Assembly (NCBI GenBank): GCA_963820775.1 | Contig: CAWGBF010000015.1 | Span: 1,240,001 to 1,304,000, forward strand | From: Roseiarcus sp963820775 | GTDB taxonomy: Bacteria > Pseudomonadota > Alphaproteobacteria > Rhizobiales > Beijerinckiaceae | DNA: 64,000 nt | Reading direction: 5' to 3' | Part shown: positions 8,071-16,718 of the stretch, piece by piece | Position numbering within the stretch: the first letter of the stretch is position 1 | How the letters are laid out: the number at the start of each line of letters is the position of its first letter | Position numbers and translations under genes: made by a program | Notes under the pieces: generated by a model | Seen by the model: only the letters and a program-made list of their open reading frames with translations | Told to the model about the DNA's origin: nothing | The model's database searches: none

Positions 8071-9403
8071 TCACGCCTTCGTCCACGGCACGTCGTGCCC
8101 AAGCCGACTCAGGCGTACGAGCCCGAAGTGCCCGTAGAGGTGCGAGAGTGGATAGCTCCCGCCCCTTCGTCGCCTGACTTTGTGCTTGGAGCGCAACCAC
8201 CGGCGCAACCGCACGGCTGTGTAAGCGTCGAGCGCCCGATACGCCTTGTTGACGGTCCCTACTTGGAAGTAGTTCGCCCACCCGCGCAGCGTGCGGTTCA
8301 CTTTGCCCACCAGCGTTGTGGTCTCTTGCCATGTGTCCGATCGGCCGGTCAGCGCGTGGACCTTCTCGACCGCGCGCTGAATGCTTTTCCTTGACGGCCG
8401 GTAGCCGATACGGGCTTGGCCGGTCCTCGCCGAATACATCCGCCCGAACGTGTAGCCCAGGAAGTCGAACTCGCCCTCCGGCACTTTGCAGATGCGCGTC
8501 TTCTCCTCGCTCACCGTCAGCTTCAGCTTGCCCATGATCTCCCGCAGTCGTTGCAAGGCCGCTTCGGCCTTGCCCCTTCTGCACAGGACCACGAGGTCAT
8601 CGGCGTAGGTCACGAGCCGTGAGCCGAGGGTTCGCTCGAACCCGAACATCTTCCATCCCAGTACGAATCGGCGCATGTAAATATTCGCCAGCAAAGGGTG
8701 AGATGGGCGAGCCTTGCGGAATGCCGCGCCGCTTGTCTCGCGCCTCGGTCGTGCGCGTCTTCCGACCTCGATCGTCGGTTTCTTCAACAGGGCAATCCAG
8801 CCACATCCTGATCAGATGCAGCACGCGCCGATCGACGATCCGACGCGCAACCGACTTGAGCAGGTCGGCATGGGGAATACTCCCGAAGTAGTCCGCGAGG
8901 TCGGCGTCCACCACTTCCGGATGGCCGCGAAACAGCAACTCTTCCACCTCGACCACCGCCTGTTGGGCGTTTCGCCCGGGACGATAGGCGTAGAGTTCCG
9001 ATGGAAGGTCGGCTTCGAAGATCGGCTCCAGCACCAGCATCGCTGCTGTCATGCAGACCCGATCCCGCAAGGTTGAGATGCCCAGCGGCCTGAGTTTGCC
9101 GTTGGCCTTCGGTATGAAAACGCGTCTGATTGGATCCGGTCGGTAAGTCTCCTGCCTGAGCGCAAGCGCCAGTTCGCCCAGCCATCGCTCGACCCCATAC
9201 GCCTCGACGGCCTCGAAGTCCTGACGGTCCACGCCCGGCGCGCCCTTGTTGGAGCGGCACTGAGCATAGGCGTGCGCCAGAATGTCCTCGCGGCTGATCT
9301 TGTCGTAGAGGGCGTAGAAGCGGTAGCCGGGTTCTGCCTTCGCTTTCGCGTGCAACGCCGTCTGCAGTTTCTGAACGCTGTCCGGAGTTGTTAGGTTGCC
9401 CAA
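8071..9403 (-). pseudogene. ltrA: group II intron reverse transcriptase/maturase, frameshifted
   Basis: The two halves of this reading frame match the intact 443-residue reverse transcriptase of copy B. The break is an extra A in the run at 8693-8695 (GCAAAGGG here, GCAAGGG in copy B), just after the motif RRGIPQGSPISP. After the shift the frame continues with LLANIYMRRFVLGWKM, the catalytic YADD and the maturase region. Apart from the shift, no stops are present. Without correction the protein would lose YADD and the maturase domain, so copy A would depend on copy B's protein. A sequencing indel is equally possible. Confidence 0.88.
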
Positions 9404-9896
9404 TCTCCAGGTCCTTCACCACGTCGTGCGTCTGTCCTGAACTGAGGCCCCTTCCCTCCCCCGGCGTTACCCGGCTTCAGCGGTACTACAAGCCTCTCCG
9501 CCACCCCAAGCGCCCAGCCTCTCCCTCACGGGCGTCTGGTTGGTCATGCCTGACCGCGCTTTGGGGCTTCCCGTGTTGCGCGCGCTTTCCCTGTGTACGT
9601 GCTGCCGCCAGTACCCCGGTGCAGCGACTGGGCGTCGTCTTCGCTCATCTCACCCAGCCGTATCAGCCTTCCCCGAAGTTGCAGTCGGGTCGGCCTGCAC
9701 ATCGACCTTTTCGGAGCTTGCTCGGCGTTCACTCGCGTTGCGGCCCGCACACTCGCGCCGTCACCTATATGTGACCAGCTACACCGAAGGCTCCAGCCAT
9801 TTCGTCACCTCCATGACTGCTCCGGTTGCTTCCGGCTGGAGCGTTCGCCGGGTGGGCCTTGCACCCACTGGAAAGCGCGGCCTTCTCACGGCGCAC

Positions 9897-10010
9897 GTAG
9901 AGTAGGAGTGTGGCGCGGTGGCGTTAGGCCGGGCATAGCCGTTCCCGCCCCTTTCGTCTGGCGGTGCCTTAGTGGCTCAGCCGTAGCTCCGTTTCCACAC
10001 CCCCCTCATC
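9897..10010 (-). ncRNA. group II intron domain VI (copy B), extended
   Basis: The sequence is the same as in copy A: a three-base-pair base, a bulged branch-point A (plus-strand 9903), a 10-bp stem and a long distal part. The intron 3' end lies seven bases from the branch point. Confidence 0.78.
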
Positions 10011-10043
10011 GAACCGGACGTGCGGATCGCCCGCATCCGGCTC
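10011..10043 (-). ncRNA. group II intron domain V (copy B)
   Basis: The 33-nt hairpin is identical to that of copy A (GAGCC...GGTTC on the minus strand) and sits 12 nt after the reverse transcriptase stop codon. Confidence 0.9.
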
Positions 10044-10055
10044 TCGGACAAGACC

Positions 10056-11387
10056 TCACGCCTTCGTCCACGGCACGTCGTGCCCAAGCCGACTCAGGCG
10101 TACGAGCCCGAAGTGCCCGTAGAGGTGCGAGAGTGGATAGCTCCCGCCCCTTCGTCGCCTGACTTTGTGCTTGGAGCGCAACCACCGGCGCAACCGCACG
10201 GCTGTGTAAGCGTCGAGCGCCCGATACGCCTTGTTGACGGTCCCTACTTGGAAGTAGTTCGCCCACCCGCGCAGCGTGCGGTTCACTTTGCCCACCAGCG
10301 TTGTGGTCTCTTGCCATGTGTCCGATCGGCCGGTCAGCGCGTGGACCTTCTCGACCACCCGCTGAATGCTTTTCTTTGACGGCCGGTAGCCGATACGAGC
10401 TTGGCCGGTCCTCGCCGAAAACATTCGCCCGAACGTGTATCCCAGGAAGTCGAACTCTCCTTCCGGCACTGTGCAGATGCGCGTCTTTTCCTCGCTCACC
10501 GTGAGCTTCAGCTTGCCCATGATCTCCCGCAGTCTCTGCAAGGCCGCTTCGGCTTTGCCCCTTCTGCACAGGATCACGAGGTCATCGGCGTAGGTCACGA
10601 GCCGCGTGCCGAGGGTTCGCTCAAGCCCGAACATCTTCCATCCCAGCACGAACCGGCGCATGTAAATATTCGCCAGCAAGGGTGAGATGGGCGAGCCCTG
10701 CGGAATGCCGCGCCGCTTGTCTCGCGCTTCGGTCGTGCGCGTCTTCCGACCTCGATCGTCGGTTTCTTCAACAGGGCAATCCAGCCACATCCTGATCAGA
10801 TGCAGCACGCGCCGATCGACGATCCGACGCGCAACCGACTTGAGCAGGTCGGCATGGGGAATACTCCCGAAGTAGTCCGCGAGGTCGGCGTCCACCACTT
10901 CCGGATGGCCGCGAAACAGCAACTCTTCCACCTCGACCACCGCCTGTTGGGCGTTTCGCCCGGGACGATAGGCGTAGAGTTCCGATGGAAGGTCGGCTTC
11001 GAAGATCGGCTCCAGCACCAGCATCGCTGCTGTCATGCAGACCCGATCCCGCAAGGTTGAGATGCCCAGCGGCCTGAGTTTGCCGTTGGCCTTCGGTATG
11101 AAAACGCGTCTGATTGGATCCGGTCGGTAAGTCTCCTGCCTGAGCGCAAGCGCCAGTTCGCCCAGCCATCGCTCGACCCCATACGCCTCGACGGCCTCGA
11201 AGTCCTGACGGTCCACGCCCGGCGCGCCCTTGTTGGAGCGGCACTGAGCATAGGCGTGCGCCAGAATGTCCTCGCGGCTGATCTTGTCGTAGAGGGCGTA
11301 GAAGCGGTAGCCGGGTTCTGCCTTCGCTTTCGCGTGCAACGCCGTCTGCAGTTTCTGAACGCTGTCCGGAGTTGTTAGGTTGCCCAA
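10056..11387 (-). CDS. ltrA: group II intron reverse transcriptase/maturase
   Basis: The 443-residue protein is a full-length group II intron reverse transcriptase. Visible blocks include APGVDRQDFE, RRVFIPKANGKLRPLGIST, DADLADYFGSIPH, RRGIPQGSPISPLLANIYM, the catalytic YADD and FDFLGYTFGRM. A maturase (X) domain with GWANYFQVG follows, and the protein ends with a basic segment (KHKVRRRRGGSYPLSHLYG). There is no HNH endonuclease domain, so it belongs to an endonuclease-less lineage. It assists splicing and reverse-transcribes the intron RNA at target sites. The ATG opens with MGNLTTPDSVQKLQTALHAK. Confidence 0.95.
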   Translation of the reverse strand: MGNLTTPDSVQKLQTALHAKAKAEPGYRFYALYDKISREDILAHAYAQCRSNKGAPGVDRQDFEAVEAYGVERWLGELALALRQETYRPDPIRRVFIPKANGKLRPLGISTLRDRVCMTAAMLVLEPIFEADLPSELYAYRPGRNAQQAVVEVEELLFRGHPEVVDADLADYFGSIPHADLLKSVARRIVDRRVLHLIRMWLDCPVEETDDRGRKTRTTEARDKRRGIPQGSPISPLLANIYMRRFVLGWKMFGLERTLGTRLVTYADDLVILCRRGKAEAALQRLREIMGKLKLTVSEEKTRICTVPEGEFDFLGYTFGRMFSARTGQARIGYRPSKKSIQRVVEKVHALTGRSDTWQETTTLVGKVNRTLRGWANYFQVGTVNKAYRALDAYTAVRLRRWLRSKHKVRRRRGGSYPLSHLYGHFGLVRLSRLGHDVPWTKA

Positions 11388-11973
11388 TCTCCAGGTCCTT
11401 CACCACGTCGTGCGTCTGTCCTGAACTGAGGCCCCTTCCCTCCCCCGGCGTTACCCGGCTTCAGCGGTACTACAAGCCTCTCCGCCACCCCAAGCGCCCA
11501 GCCTCTCCCTCACGGGCGTCTGGTTGGTCATGCCTGACCGCGCTTTGGGGCTTCCCGTGTTGCGCGCGCTTTCCCTGTGTACGTGCTGCCGCCAGTACCC
11601 CGGTGCAGCGACTGGGCGTCGTCTTCGCTCATCTCACCCAGCCGTATCAGCCTTCCCCGAAGTTGCAGTCGGGTCGGCCTGCACATCGACCTTTTCGGAG
11701 CTTGCTCGGCGTTCACTCGCGTTGCGGCCCGCACACTCGCGCCGTCACCTATATGTGACCAGCTACACCGAAGGCTCCAGCCATTTCGTCACCTCCATGA
11801 CTGCTCCGGTTGCTTCCGGCTGGAGCGTTCGCCGGGTGGGCCTTGCACCCACTGGAAAGCGCGGCCTTCTCACGGCGCACGCAATTAGCGGTCATTCGCC
11901 GACGGCTGCCCCTTGACATCATGCGTATCTGGTCGGGCTTCGTGCTAGCCTCCGTGGCAGTAAAGGACGAGCC

Positions 11974-13848
11974 ATGTCCGAAACCCGGAAGATTGCGGCA
12001 ATTCTGGTCGTGGACGTGGTCGGTTACAGCCGGCTCGCGGGAGCGGACGAGGATCGCATTCTGGCGAGACTCAGAGCGCTACGCAGCGATTTGTTCGAGC
12101 CGACCATCGCCCTGCATCGCGGGCGCGTCGTCAAGCGCACGGGCGACGGCATTCTTATCGAGTTTCGCAGCGTGGTCGACGCCGTGCGCTGCGCGATTGA
12201 GGTGCAGAACGGCATGGCCGAGCGCAATGCGGGCCTGCCGCCGGAGCGCCGCATCGAGCTGCGCATCGGCGTCCATCTCGGCGACGTGGTCGAGGAGGCC
12301 GACGGCGACCTGATGGGCGACGAAGTCAATATCGCCGCGCGACTGGAAGGAATCGCCCAGCCAGGCGCGATCTGTCTCTCCGAGGACGCCTATCGTCACG
12401 TCAAAGGCCGGTTCGATCTGAAGGTCAGCGATCTCGGCCCCACCCAACTCAAGAACATCGCCGAGCCGGTTCGGATCTACGCGCTGGACATTGGAAGGCG
12501 CGCTGAAACGCAATCAGTGAAACCTGCCGCGTCCGCGACCGCGAGAAAGAACTCCTTCTTAGCTCCGCTCGTCGTGGGCGTCGCTTCCCTGTGCGTAGTC
12601 GCGGCGATATCCGTCTGGCTGTTTCAAAACCTCCATCGATCCGCTCCTGCCGACCCGGGTCATCTCTCGATGGTAGTGCTGCCCTTCGCCAATCTCTCGG
12701 GAGATCCGAGCCAGGACTACTTCGCCGACGGGATCACGGAAAACCTGACCACCGACTTGTCGCGAATCCGCAAGAGCTTCGTCATCGCGCCGAGGACGGC
12801 GCTCACCTATCGTGGCAAGAGCGTCGACGCCAAGGAGGTCGGTAAGGAACTTGGCGTCCGCTATGTGGTGGAGGGCTCCGTGCAGCGCGATCAGAACCGG
12901 GTCCGCGTCAACGCCCAACTTGTCGACGCCGAAACCGGCGCGCATCTGTGGGCAGAGCGCTTCGAGGAAGACGTCGCCGACCTCTTCAACCTGCAGGATC
13001 AGGTGGTTGCGCGCCTCGGCAACACTCTGGGTTTTGAGCTGGTCAGGGCGGAGGCCGATAAGGGCGCCCGTTCCACAAATTCCGACGCCATTGATCTGAC
13101 CATGCGCGGCTGGGCAGTGCTATGGCAGGGCATCCAGCAGCAGTCGATGACGGAGAAGCAGGCGATCTACTATGCGGCGCGCCCCTTGTTTGAACAGGCG
13201 CTCGCCATCGATCCTAACTATGCCGACGCATTGGCCGGCGACGCGATGACTTATATGGTCGACTACTTGTACGGCTGGAGCCCGGCCGGGACGGACTACG
13301 ACAAAAAGATCATCGGCCAAGCTGATCGCGCCATTGCGCTCGCGCCGGACGACGTGCGTGGATATTACCCGAAGAGTGTCTATCTGCGCATGTCAAATCG
13401 CGCGAACGAGGCGGTTCGAGTCGCCGACGACGGCCTAGCGGTCAATCCAAATTCCAACCAGCTTTACGGCGCTCGAAGCGCTGCGGAAGTCGTCCTCGGC
13501 CGTTTCGAGCAGGCGAAATCCGATGCGGAGCAATCGATTCGACTGAGCCCGCGGGATCCGCAAGTCGGCTTGCGGCATGTCACTTTGGGCGATGCCGATG
13601 TCGGACTTGGGCGTTTGGACACCGCGATCGAGGAATACCAGAAGGCGATCGACGTCGGGTATCACAATCGGATCGTGAATTTGGCCGGCGCCTATGCGCT
13701 CCAAGGCAAGATGGACGAGGCGAAGGCCGTCCTGGCGGAAGCGCTTCGCGCCAATCCCAAGCTGACCGTCAAGACGCTGACGGAGCGTTTTGCAATTCCG
13801 CCGGCCCTCGCCGATGGGCTGCGCAAAGCCGGGCTGGCGGAAGAGTGA
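11974..13848 (+). CDS. class III adenylate/guanylate cyclase with TPR domain
   Basis: This 624-residue paralogue of the cyclase at 3173 has the same plan. The cyclase domain is at residues 1-170 (metal Asp in VVDVVGYSRLAG, second Asp in RTGDGILIEF, then GDEVNIAARLE). A membrane segment follows near residues 190-215, then a FlgO-like domain (LSMVVLPFANLSGD, FADGITENLTTDLS) and TPR repeats. The ATG follows GGACGAGCC. A TTGACA element lies at 11913-11918, about 30 bases from the intron junction, but no good -10 is visible at standard spacing. The tandem introns begin about 90 bp upstream on the opposite strand. Confidence 0.9.
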   Translation: MSETRKIAAILVVDVVGYSRLAGADEDRILARLRALRSDLFEPTIALHRGRVVKRTGDGILIEFRSVVDAVRCAIEVQNGMAERNAGLPPERRIELRIGVHLGDVVEEADGDLMGDEVNIAARLEGIAQPGAICLSEDAYRHVKGRFDLKVSDLGPTQLKNIAEPVRIYALDIGRRAETQSVKPAASATARKNSFLAPLVVGVASLCVVAAISVWLFQNLHRSAPADPGHLSMVVLPFANLSGDPSQDYFADGITENLTTDLSRIRKSFVIAPRTALTYRGKSVDAKEVGKELGVRYVVEGSVQRDQNRVRVNAQLVDAETGAHLWAERFEEDVADLFNLQDQVVARLGNTLGFELVRAEADKGARSTNSDAIDLTMRGWAVLWQGIQQQSMTEKQAIYYAARPLFEQALAIDPNYADALAGDAMTYMVDYLYGWSPAGTDYDKKIIGQADRAIALAPDDVRGYYPKSVYLRMSNRANEAVRVADDGLAVNPNSNQLYGARSAAEVVLGRFEQAKSDAEQSIRLSPRDPQVGLRHVTLGDADVGLGRLDTAIEEYQKAIDVGYHNRIVNLAGAYALQGKMDEAKAVLAEALRANPKLTVKTLTERFAIPPALADGLRKAGLAEE

Positions 13849-14093
13849 GTGCGCGCTCGTGACATTTGCTAGAAGAACGGCGGCTTACCTCCAACGTCCG
13901 GCCATGCGCTCGGCGATGACCGCTTTACGTCGGAACCGGACGGTCAGTGGTCTGTACTTTGTCCGCTTTCCGCTCCAAGTGGTCGCCGCGTGACGGCGAT
14001 CGCGTTTAACAATAATGCGCGCGGCGAGGTTGAACCACGGTCGCCATCGCGACCGCGAGGATAAGCCAGGAGCGATCCACGAATGCCGGACGA

Positions 14094-15092
14094 CTACTCC
14101 GCCACGCGCAAGAGCTGTTTGCCGTCGTTGCGCCCTTCGAACAGACGCCGCAGCGTCGCGGGCGCGTTCTCCAGGCCATGCTGCACGTCGACTTTGGTCT
14201 TTAGCTGCCCCGACTGCACCCAGGCGGCGAGCGCGGCGACCGCCTCGGCGGCGCGCGGCAGGTAATCGAGCACGAGGAAGCCTTCCATCCGTCCGCGCTG
14301 CACGACCAGGTTGAGGTAGTTCTTCGGCCCCGGCGACGGTCCGGTGGCGTTGTAGTTCGCGATCCCGCCGCAAAGCACCACCCGCCCGCGCATCGCGAGC
14401 CGCGCCAGCGCCGCGTCGAGGACGTCGCCGCCGACGTTATCGAAGAAAATGTTGACGCCCTTGGGACAGAGTTCCTTCAGCCGCGCTGGAACGTTCTCCG
14501 ACTTATAGTCGATCGCCGCATCGAAGCCGGCCTCATCGGTCAGCCAGCGGCATTTCTCCGCTCCGCCCGCGATGCCGATGGCGCGGCAGCCCTTGATCTT
14601 GGCGATCTGCCCGACGACCGATCCCGTCGCCCCAGCCGCGCCCGAGATGACCACCGTTTCGCCCGCGACCGGCCGGCCGACGTCGAGGAGGCCGAAATAG
14701 GCGGTGATTCCGGTTGCGCCGAACACGCTCATCGCGAGTTCAAGCGGCGTCCCCGGCGGCAGCTTGTTGAGTTGGCCCTTAGGATTCATGACGACATGGT
14801 CCTGCCAGCCGACAAGGCCGGACACGATGTCGCCGACCGCGAAATCGGGATGGTTCGACGCGACAATCCGCCCCGCGCCCATTGACCGGACGACCTCGCC
14901 GATCTTGACCGCCGGCAGGTACGTGTCGAAGGCGATCCAGCCCCGCTGCGTCGGGTCGCAGGACAGCATGGTGTTGCGCACGAGCACCTCGCCTTCGCCC
15001 GGAATCGGCGCTTCCGTCTCGACGAAATCGAAGTCGCTGTCCTTGATCGCTCCCTCTGGGCGGCGCGCAAGCAGCCACTGGCGGTTTTTCAT
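14094..15092 (-). CDS. NADP-dependent oxidoreductase (MDR, CurA/YncB type)
   Basis: The 332-residue protein belongs to the zinc-independent medium-chain dehydrogenase/reductase group that includes E. coli CurA and leukotriene B4 dehydrogenase. It has the N-terminal groove (LSCDPTQRGWI), the nucleotide-binding motif SGAAGATGSVVGQIAKIKG and the segment FDNVGGDVLDAALARLAMRG. It probably reduces alpha,beta-unsaturated carbonyl compounds with NADPH in the cytoplasm. The frame is open 18 codons further upstream, but the ATG at MKNRQWLL fits the family and has GGAGAGG before it. Confidence 0.88.
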   Translation of the reverse strand: MKNRQWLLARRPEGAIKDSDFDFVETEAPIPGEGEVLVRNTMLSCDPTQRGWIAFDTYLPAVKIGEVVRSMGAGRIVASNHPDFAVGDIVSGLVGWQDHVVMNPKGQLNKLPPGTPLELAMSVFGATGITAYFGLLDVGRPVAGETVVISGAAGATGSVVGQIAKIKGCRAIGIAGGAEKCRWLTDEAGFDAAIDYKSENVPARLKELCPKGVNIFFDNVGGDVLDAALARLAMRGRVVLCGGIANYNATGPSPGPKNYLNLVVQRGRMEGFLVLDYLPRAAEAVAALAAWVQSGQLKTKVDVQHGLENAPATLRRLFEGRNDGKQLLRVAE

Positions 15093-15581
15093 GGCCTCTC
15101 CTTCGCATGCAAATTGAGCGATCTTCATATCATGCGCTGCGTCCACCGGCGGCTCTTTCCCGCCCTCATGGCCTTAGGCATAGACACGGTGCCATCGCGT
15201 ATGGCTTGGAGCCGGGACCGGGAATGGCCGAATCGCGACCGTGCGGAGCTGGCCTGAGACTCTCTAGACATTTTCTGCAAAACACTGTCTTGTGAAACGC
15301 GGAAGCTTGTGCTACGCTTGTCTTTGATCAAAAAGACAAATCCGCTTCGTGAAGGCATGGAAGGAGCCATTGAGACGTTCGGCCCGCAGGGTTTGGGGAG
15401 CGGCGGATTTTTTTGTTTGAATCGCTTGTAACCCATTGAAAAGTCCCGATTCGAAAAAATAAACGTAAGTAAAAGAAAGCAATTTTGCTTGCTTTTATTT
15501 TCATTTAGTTACGCTTAGTTGCGCTTATTGCGTTCGCTCGGGGCGCCCCGCCGGCGCGCCGTGACGCGTGTGCTGGACCAG
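15093..15581. other. intergenic region with dispersed repeat
   Basis: No gene is supported here. The right part holds an AT-rich repeat shared with 57795-57912. The left part should hold the promoter of the oxidoreductase. A short plus-strand frame at 15107 is composition noise. Confidence 0.5.
15416..15533 (+). repeat. AT-rich dispersed repeat, copy 1
   Basis: This stretch is nearly the same as 57795-57912. The shared core includes AACCCATTGAAAAG, CCCGATTCGAAAAAATAAAC and GAAAGCAATTTTGCTTGC. It contains a near-palindrome (GAATCG / CGATTC) and a perfect hairpin AAGCAA-TT-TTGCTT, and is markedly more AT-rich than its surroundings. It lies just downstream of the lipid A acyltransferase gene. 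Confidence 0.75.
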
Positions 15582-16448
15582 CTAGACCCATTTGCGGTGG
15601 GCCCACATCCACTGCTCCGGGGCCTGCCGGATGAAGGCCTCGAACTGGGTGTGGAGCGCCGCCGTCCCCGCGACCGCGTCGGCGGCGTGGTCGTCGGTGT
15701 GCGGCACCTCCACCCGCGCGCCGCGGATCACGAAGCGCACCTTCGGCTCGCGGAAGGCGGCGCCGGCGTAGAGCGGCAGCCCCGTCTTGCGGGCGAGCAG
15801 AGCGGGAAACACGGTCGCGAGCGCCGGGTGTCCGAAGAACGGCACGGCCGCGCCATTGTCGTCGCGGAGATCGGCCAGGAACGCGGGATAGCCTCCGCTC
15901 TTCGCGGTCTTCAGCAGCGAACGCGCGGTCACGGGAGTCTTCGGCAGAAGACCTCCCTCATAGAGGACGGCGCGCAATTTGCGGGTCTCCTCGTCGACGA
16001 GCGGATTGCTGAGACGCTGATAGACGCCGGTGAACGGCACGCCCATGAGCTTGCTTGCATAGGCGACGAGCTCCCAGTTGCCCAGATGCAGGCCGCAAAC
16101 GATGCACGGGCCGCCGCGGATAATCTCTTCGAGCTGCTCGATCGGCTCGAAGCGGATGCGTTTCTCGGCGACGATCTCTCTCAGATGGAACGATTCGCCG
16201 AAGGTCCGGCCCAGGTTTTCCCACATGCCGGCGGCAATCCGCTTGCGCTCGGCGTCCGAAAGCTCGGGATAGGCCAACTTGAGGTTGCGGAGCGCCCGTT
16301 CCTGGCGGTGGAGACGCGGGGCGATGAGCCGCCAGGCCAAGCCCGAACTCCACGACACAGCTTCGAGCGGCAACGAAGTCGCGGCGGCCTGAGCGGCCCG
16401 GAATACGATATATTCCAGGCGGTGACGCAGGGGTTTCGAGAGGATCAT
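15582..16448 (-). CDS. lipid A biosynthesis lauroyl/myristoyl acyltransferase (LpxL/HtrB family)
   Basis: The 288-residue protein is a lysophospholipid acyltransferase family member with the HX4E catalytic motif in GLHLGNWELVAYA and the usual inner-membrane N-terminus. The family adds secondary acyl chains to Kdo2-lipid A. Other visible family segments are AYPELSDAERKRIAAGMWEN, FLADLRDDNGAAVPFFG and EQWMWAHRKWV. The frame is open upstream through a 15-bp tandem repeat, but that extension encodes low-complexity WRGRLGA repeats and starts at TTG, so I chose the ATG at MILSKPLRHR. An LpxL paralogue of other specificity cannot be excluded. Confidence 0.87.
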   Translation of the reverse strand: MILSKPLRHRLEYIVFRAAQAAATSLPLEAVSWSSGLAWRLIAPRLHRQERALRNLKLAYPELSDAERKRIAAGMWENLGRTFGESFHLREIVAEKRIRFEPIEQLEEIIRGGPCIVCGLHLGNWELVAYASKLMGVPFTGVYQRLSNPLVDEETRKLRAVLYEGGLLPKTPVTARSLLKTAKSGGYPAFLADLRDDNGAAVPFFGHPALATVFPALLARKTGLPLYAGAAFREPKVRFVIRGARVEVPHTDDHAADAVAGTAALHTQFEAFIRQAPEQWMWAHRKWV

Positions 16449-16514
16449 CGCTCGGTTGAATATCGGCGCGCGGCCGGGGCGGCTGCTTGCGACGACCTTC
16501 GAGTCCCTGTCAAG

Positions 16515-16626
16515 CCAAGCCTCCCGCCCCAAGTCTCCCGCGCCAAGTCTCCCGCGCCAAGTCTCCCGCGCCAAGCCTCTCGCGCCAAGCCTCCCGCGCC
16601 AAGCCTCCCGGCCCAAGCCTCCCGCG
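16515..16626. repeat. 15-bp tandem repeat, about 7.4 units
   Basis: Units close to CCAAGYCTCCCGCGC are repeated head to tail with small variations (Y = C or T). The period is five codons, so the lpxL frame stays open through it. It lies between the divergent lpxL-like and dioxygenase-like genes and may affect promoter spacing. Confidence 0.85.
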
Positions 16627-16718
16627 AGGGGCTGATTTGAGTTCTGGAAAACTTGGGCTTAGTCCGTCGCCGGGTTTATGATGCTGTTGGTCGATCGAGA
16701 TCGCGATTGAGGCACGAG

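Larger units (their letters stand above)
7912..9896 (-). mobile_element. group II intron, copy A (RT frameshifted)
   Basis: This is a complete retroelement on the minus strand. Its 5' end reads GTGCG, matching the group II 5' consensus, and its 3' end reads CTAC. About 490 nt of ribozyme core precede the reverse transcriptase frame, and domains V and VI follow it. It is joined without a single intervening base to copy B, whose 3' end abuts the 5' end of this copy. Compared with copy B it is one base longer. All differences I found lie at 8371-8744 (about 24 substitutions and the extra base); the rest appears identical. Confidence 0.92.
9897..11880 (-). mobile_element. group II intron, copy B (intact RT)
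   Basis: This 1984-bp minus-strand element carries the same boundaries as copy A: GTGCG at the 5' end and CTAC at the 3' end. Its 3' end is joined directly to the GTGCG of copy A. Its 5' exon (plus-strand 11881 onward) is the region upstream of the second cyclase-TPR gene. The ribozyme 5' domains occupy about 11388-11880, the reverse transcriptase follows in domain IV, and domains V and VI close the element. It has the intact enzyme of the pair and could support its own splicing and mobility. Confidence 0.92.

Noticed and set aside
9404..9896. Overlapping ORFs in the intron 5' region
   Set aside because: The region is ribozyme domains I-III; the ORFs on both strands are identical in the two copies and look non-coding.
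11913..11941. Sigma-70 promoter before the second cyclase gene
   Set aside because: TTGACA is perfect, but no acceptable -10 element lies at 16-18 bp spacing, so I did not list it as a promoter.
16515..16626. Possible CRISPR array
   Set aside because: The 15-bp units are directly adjacent with no spacers, so it is a simple tandem repeat.
15519..16640. 373-codon plus-strand ORF
   Set aside because: Antisense shadow of the lipid A acyltransferase gene; the end is the 15-bp tandem repeat in translation.
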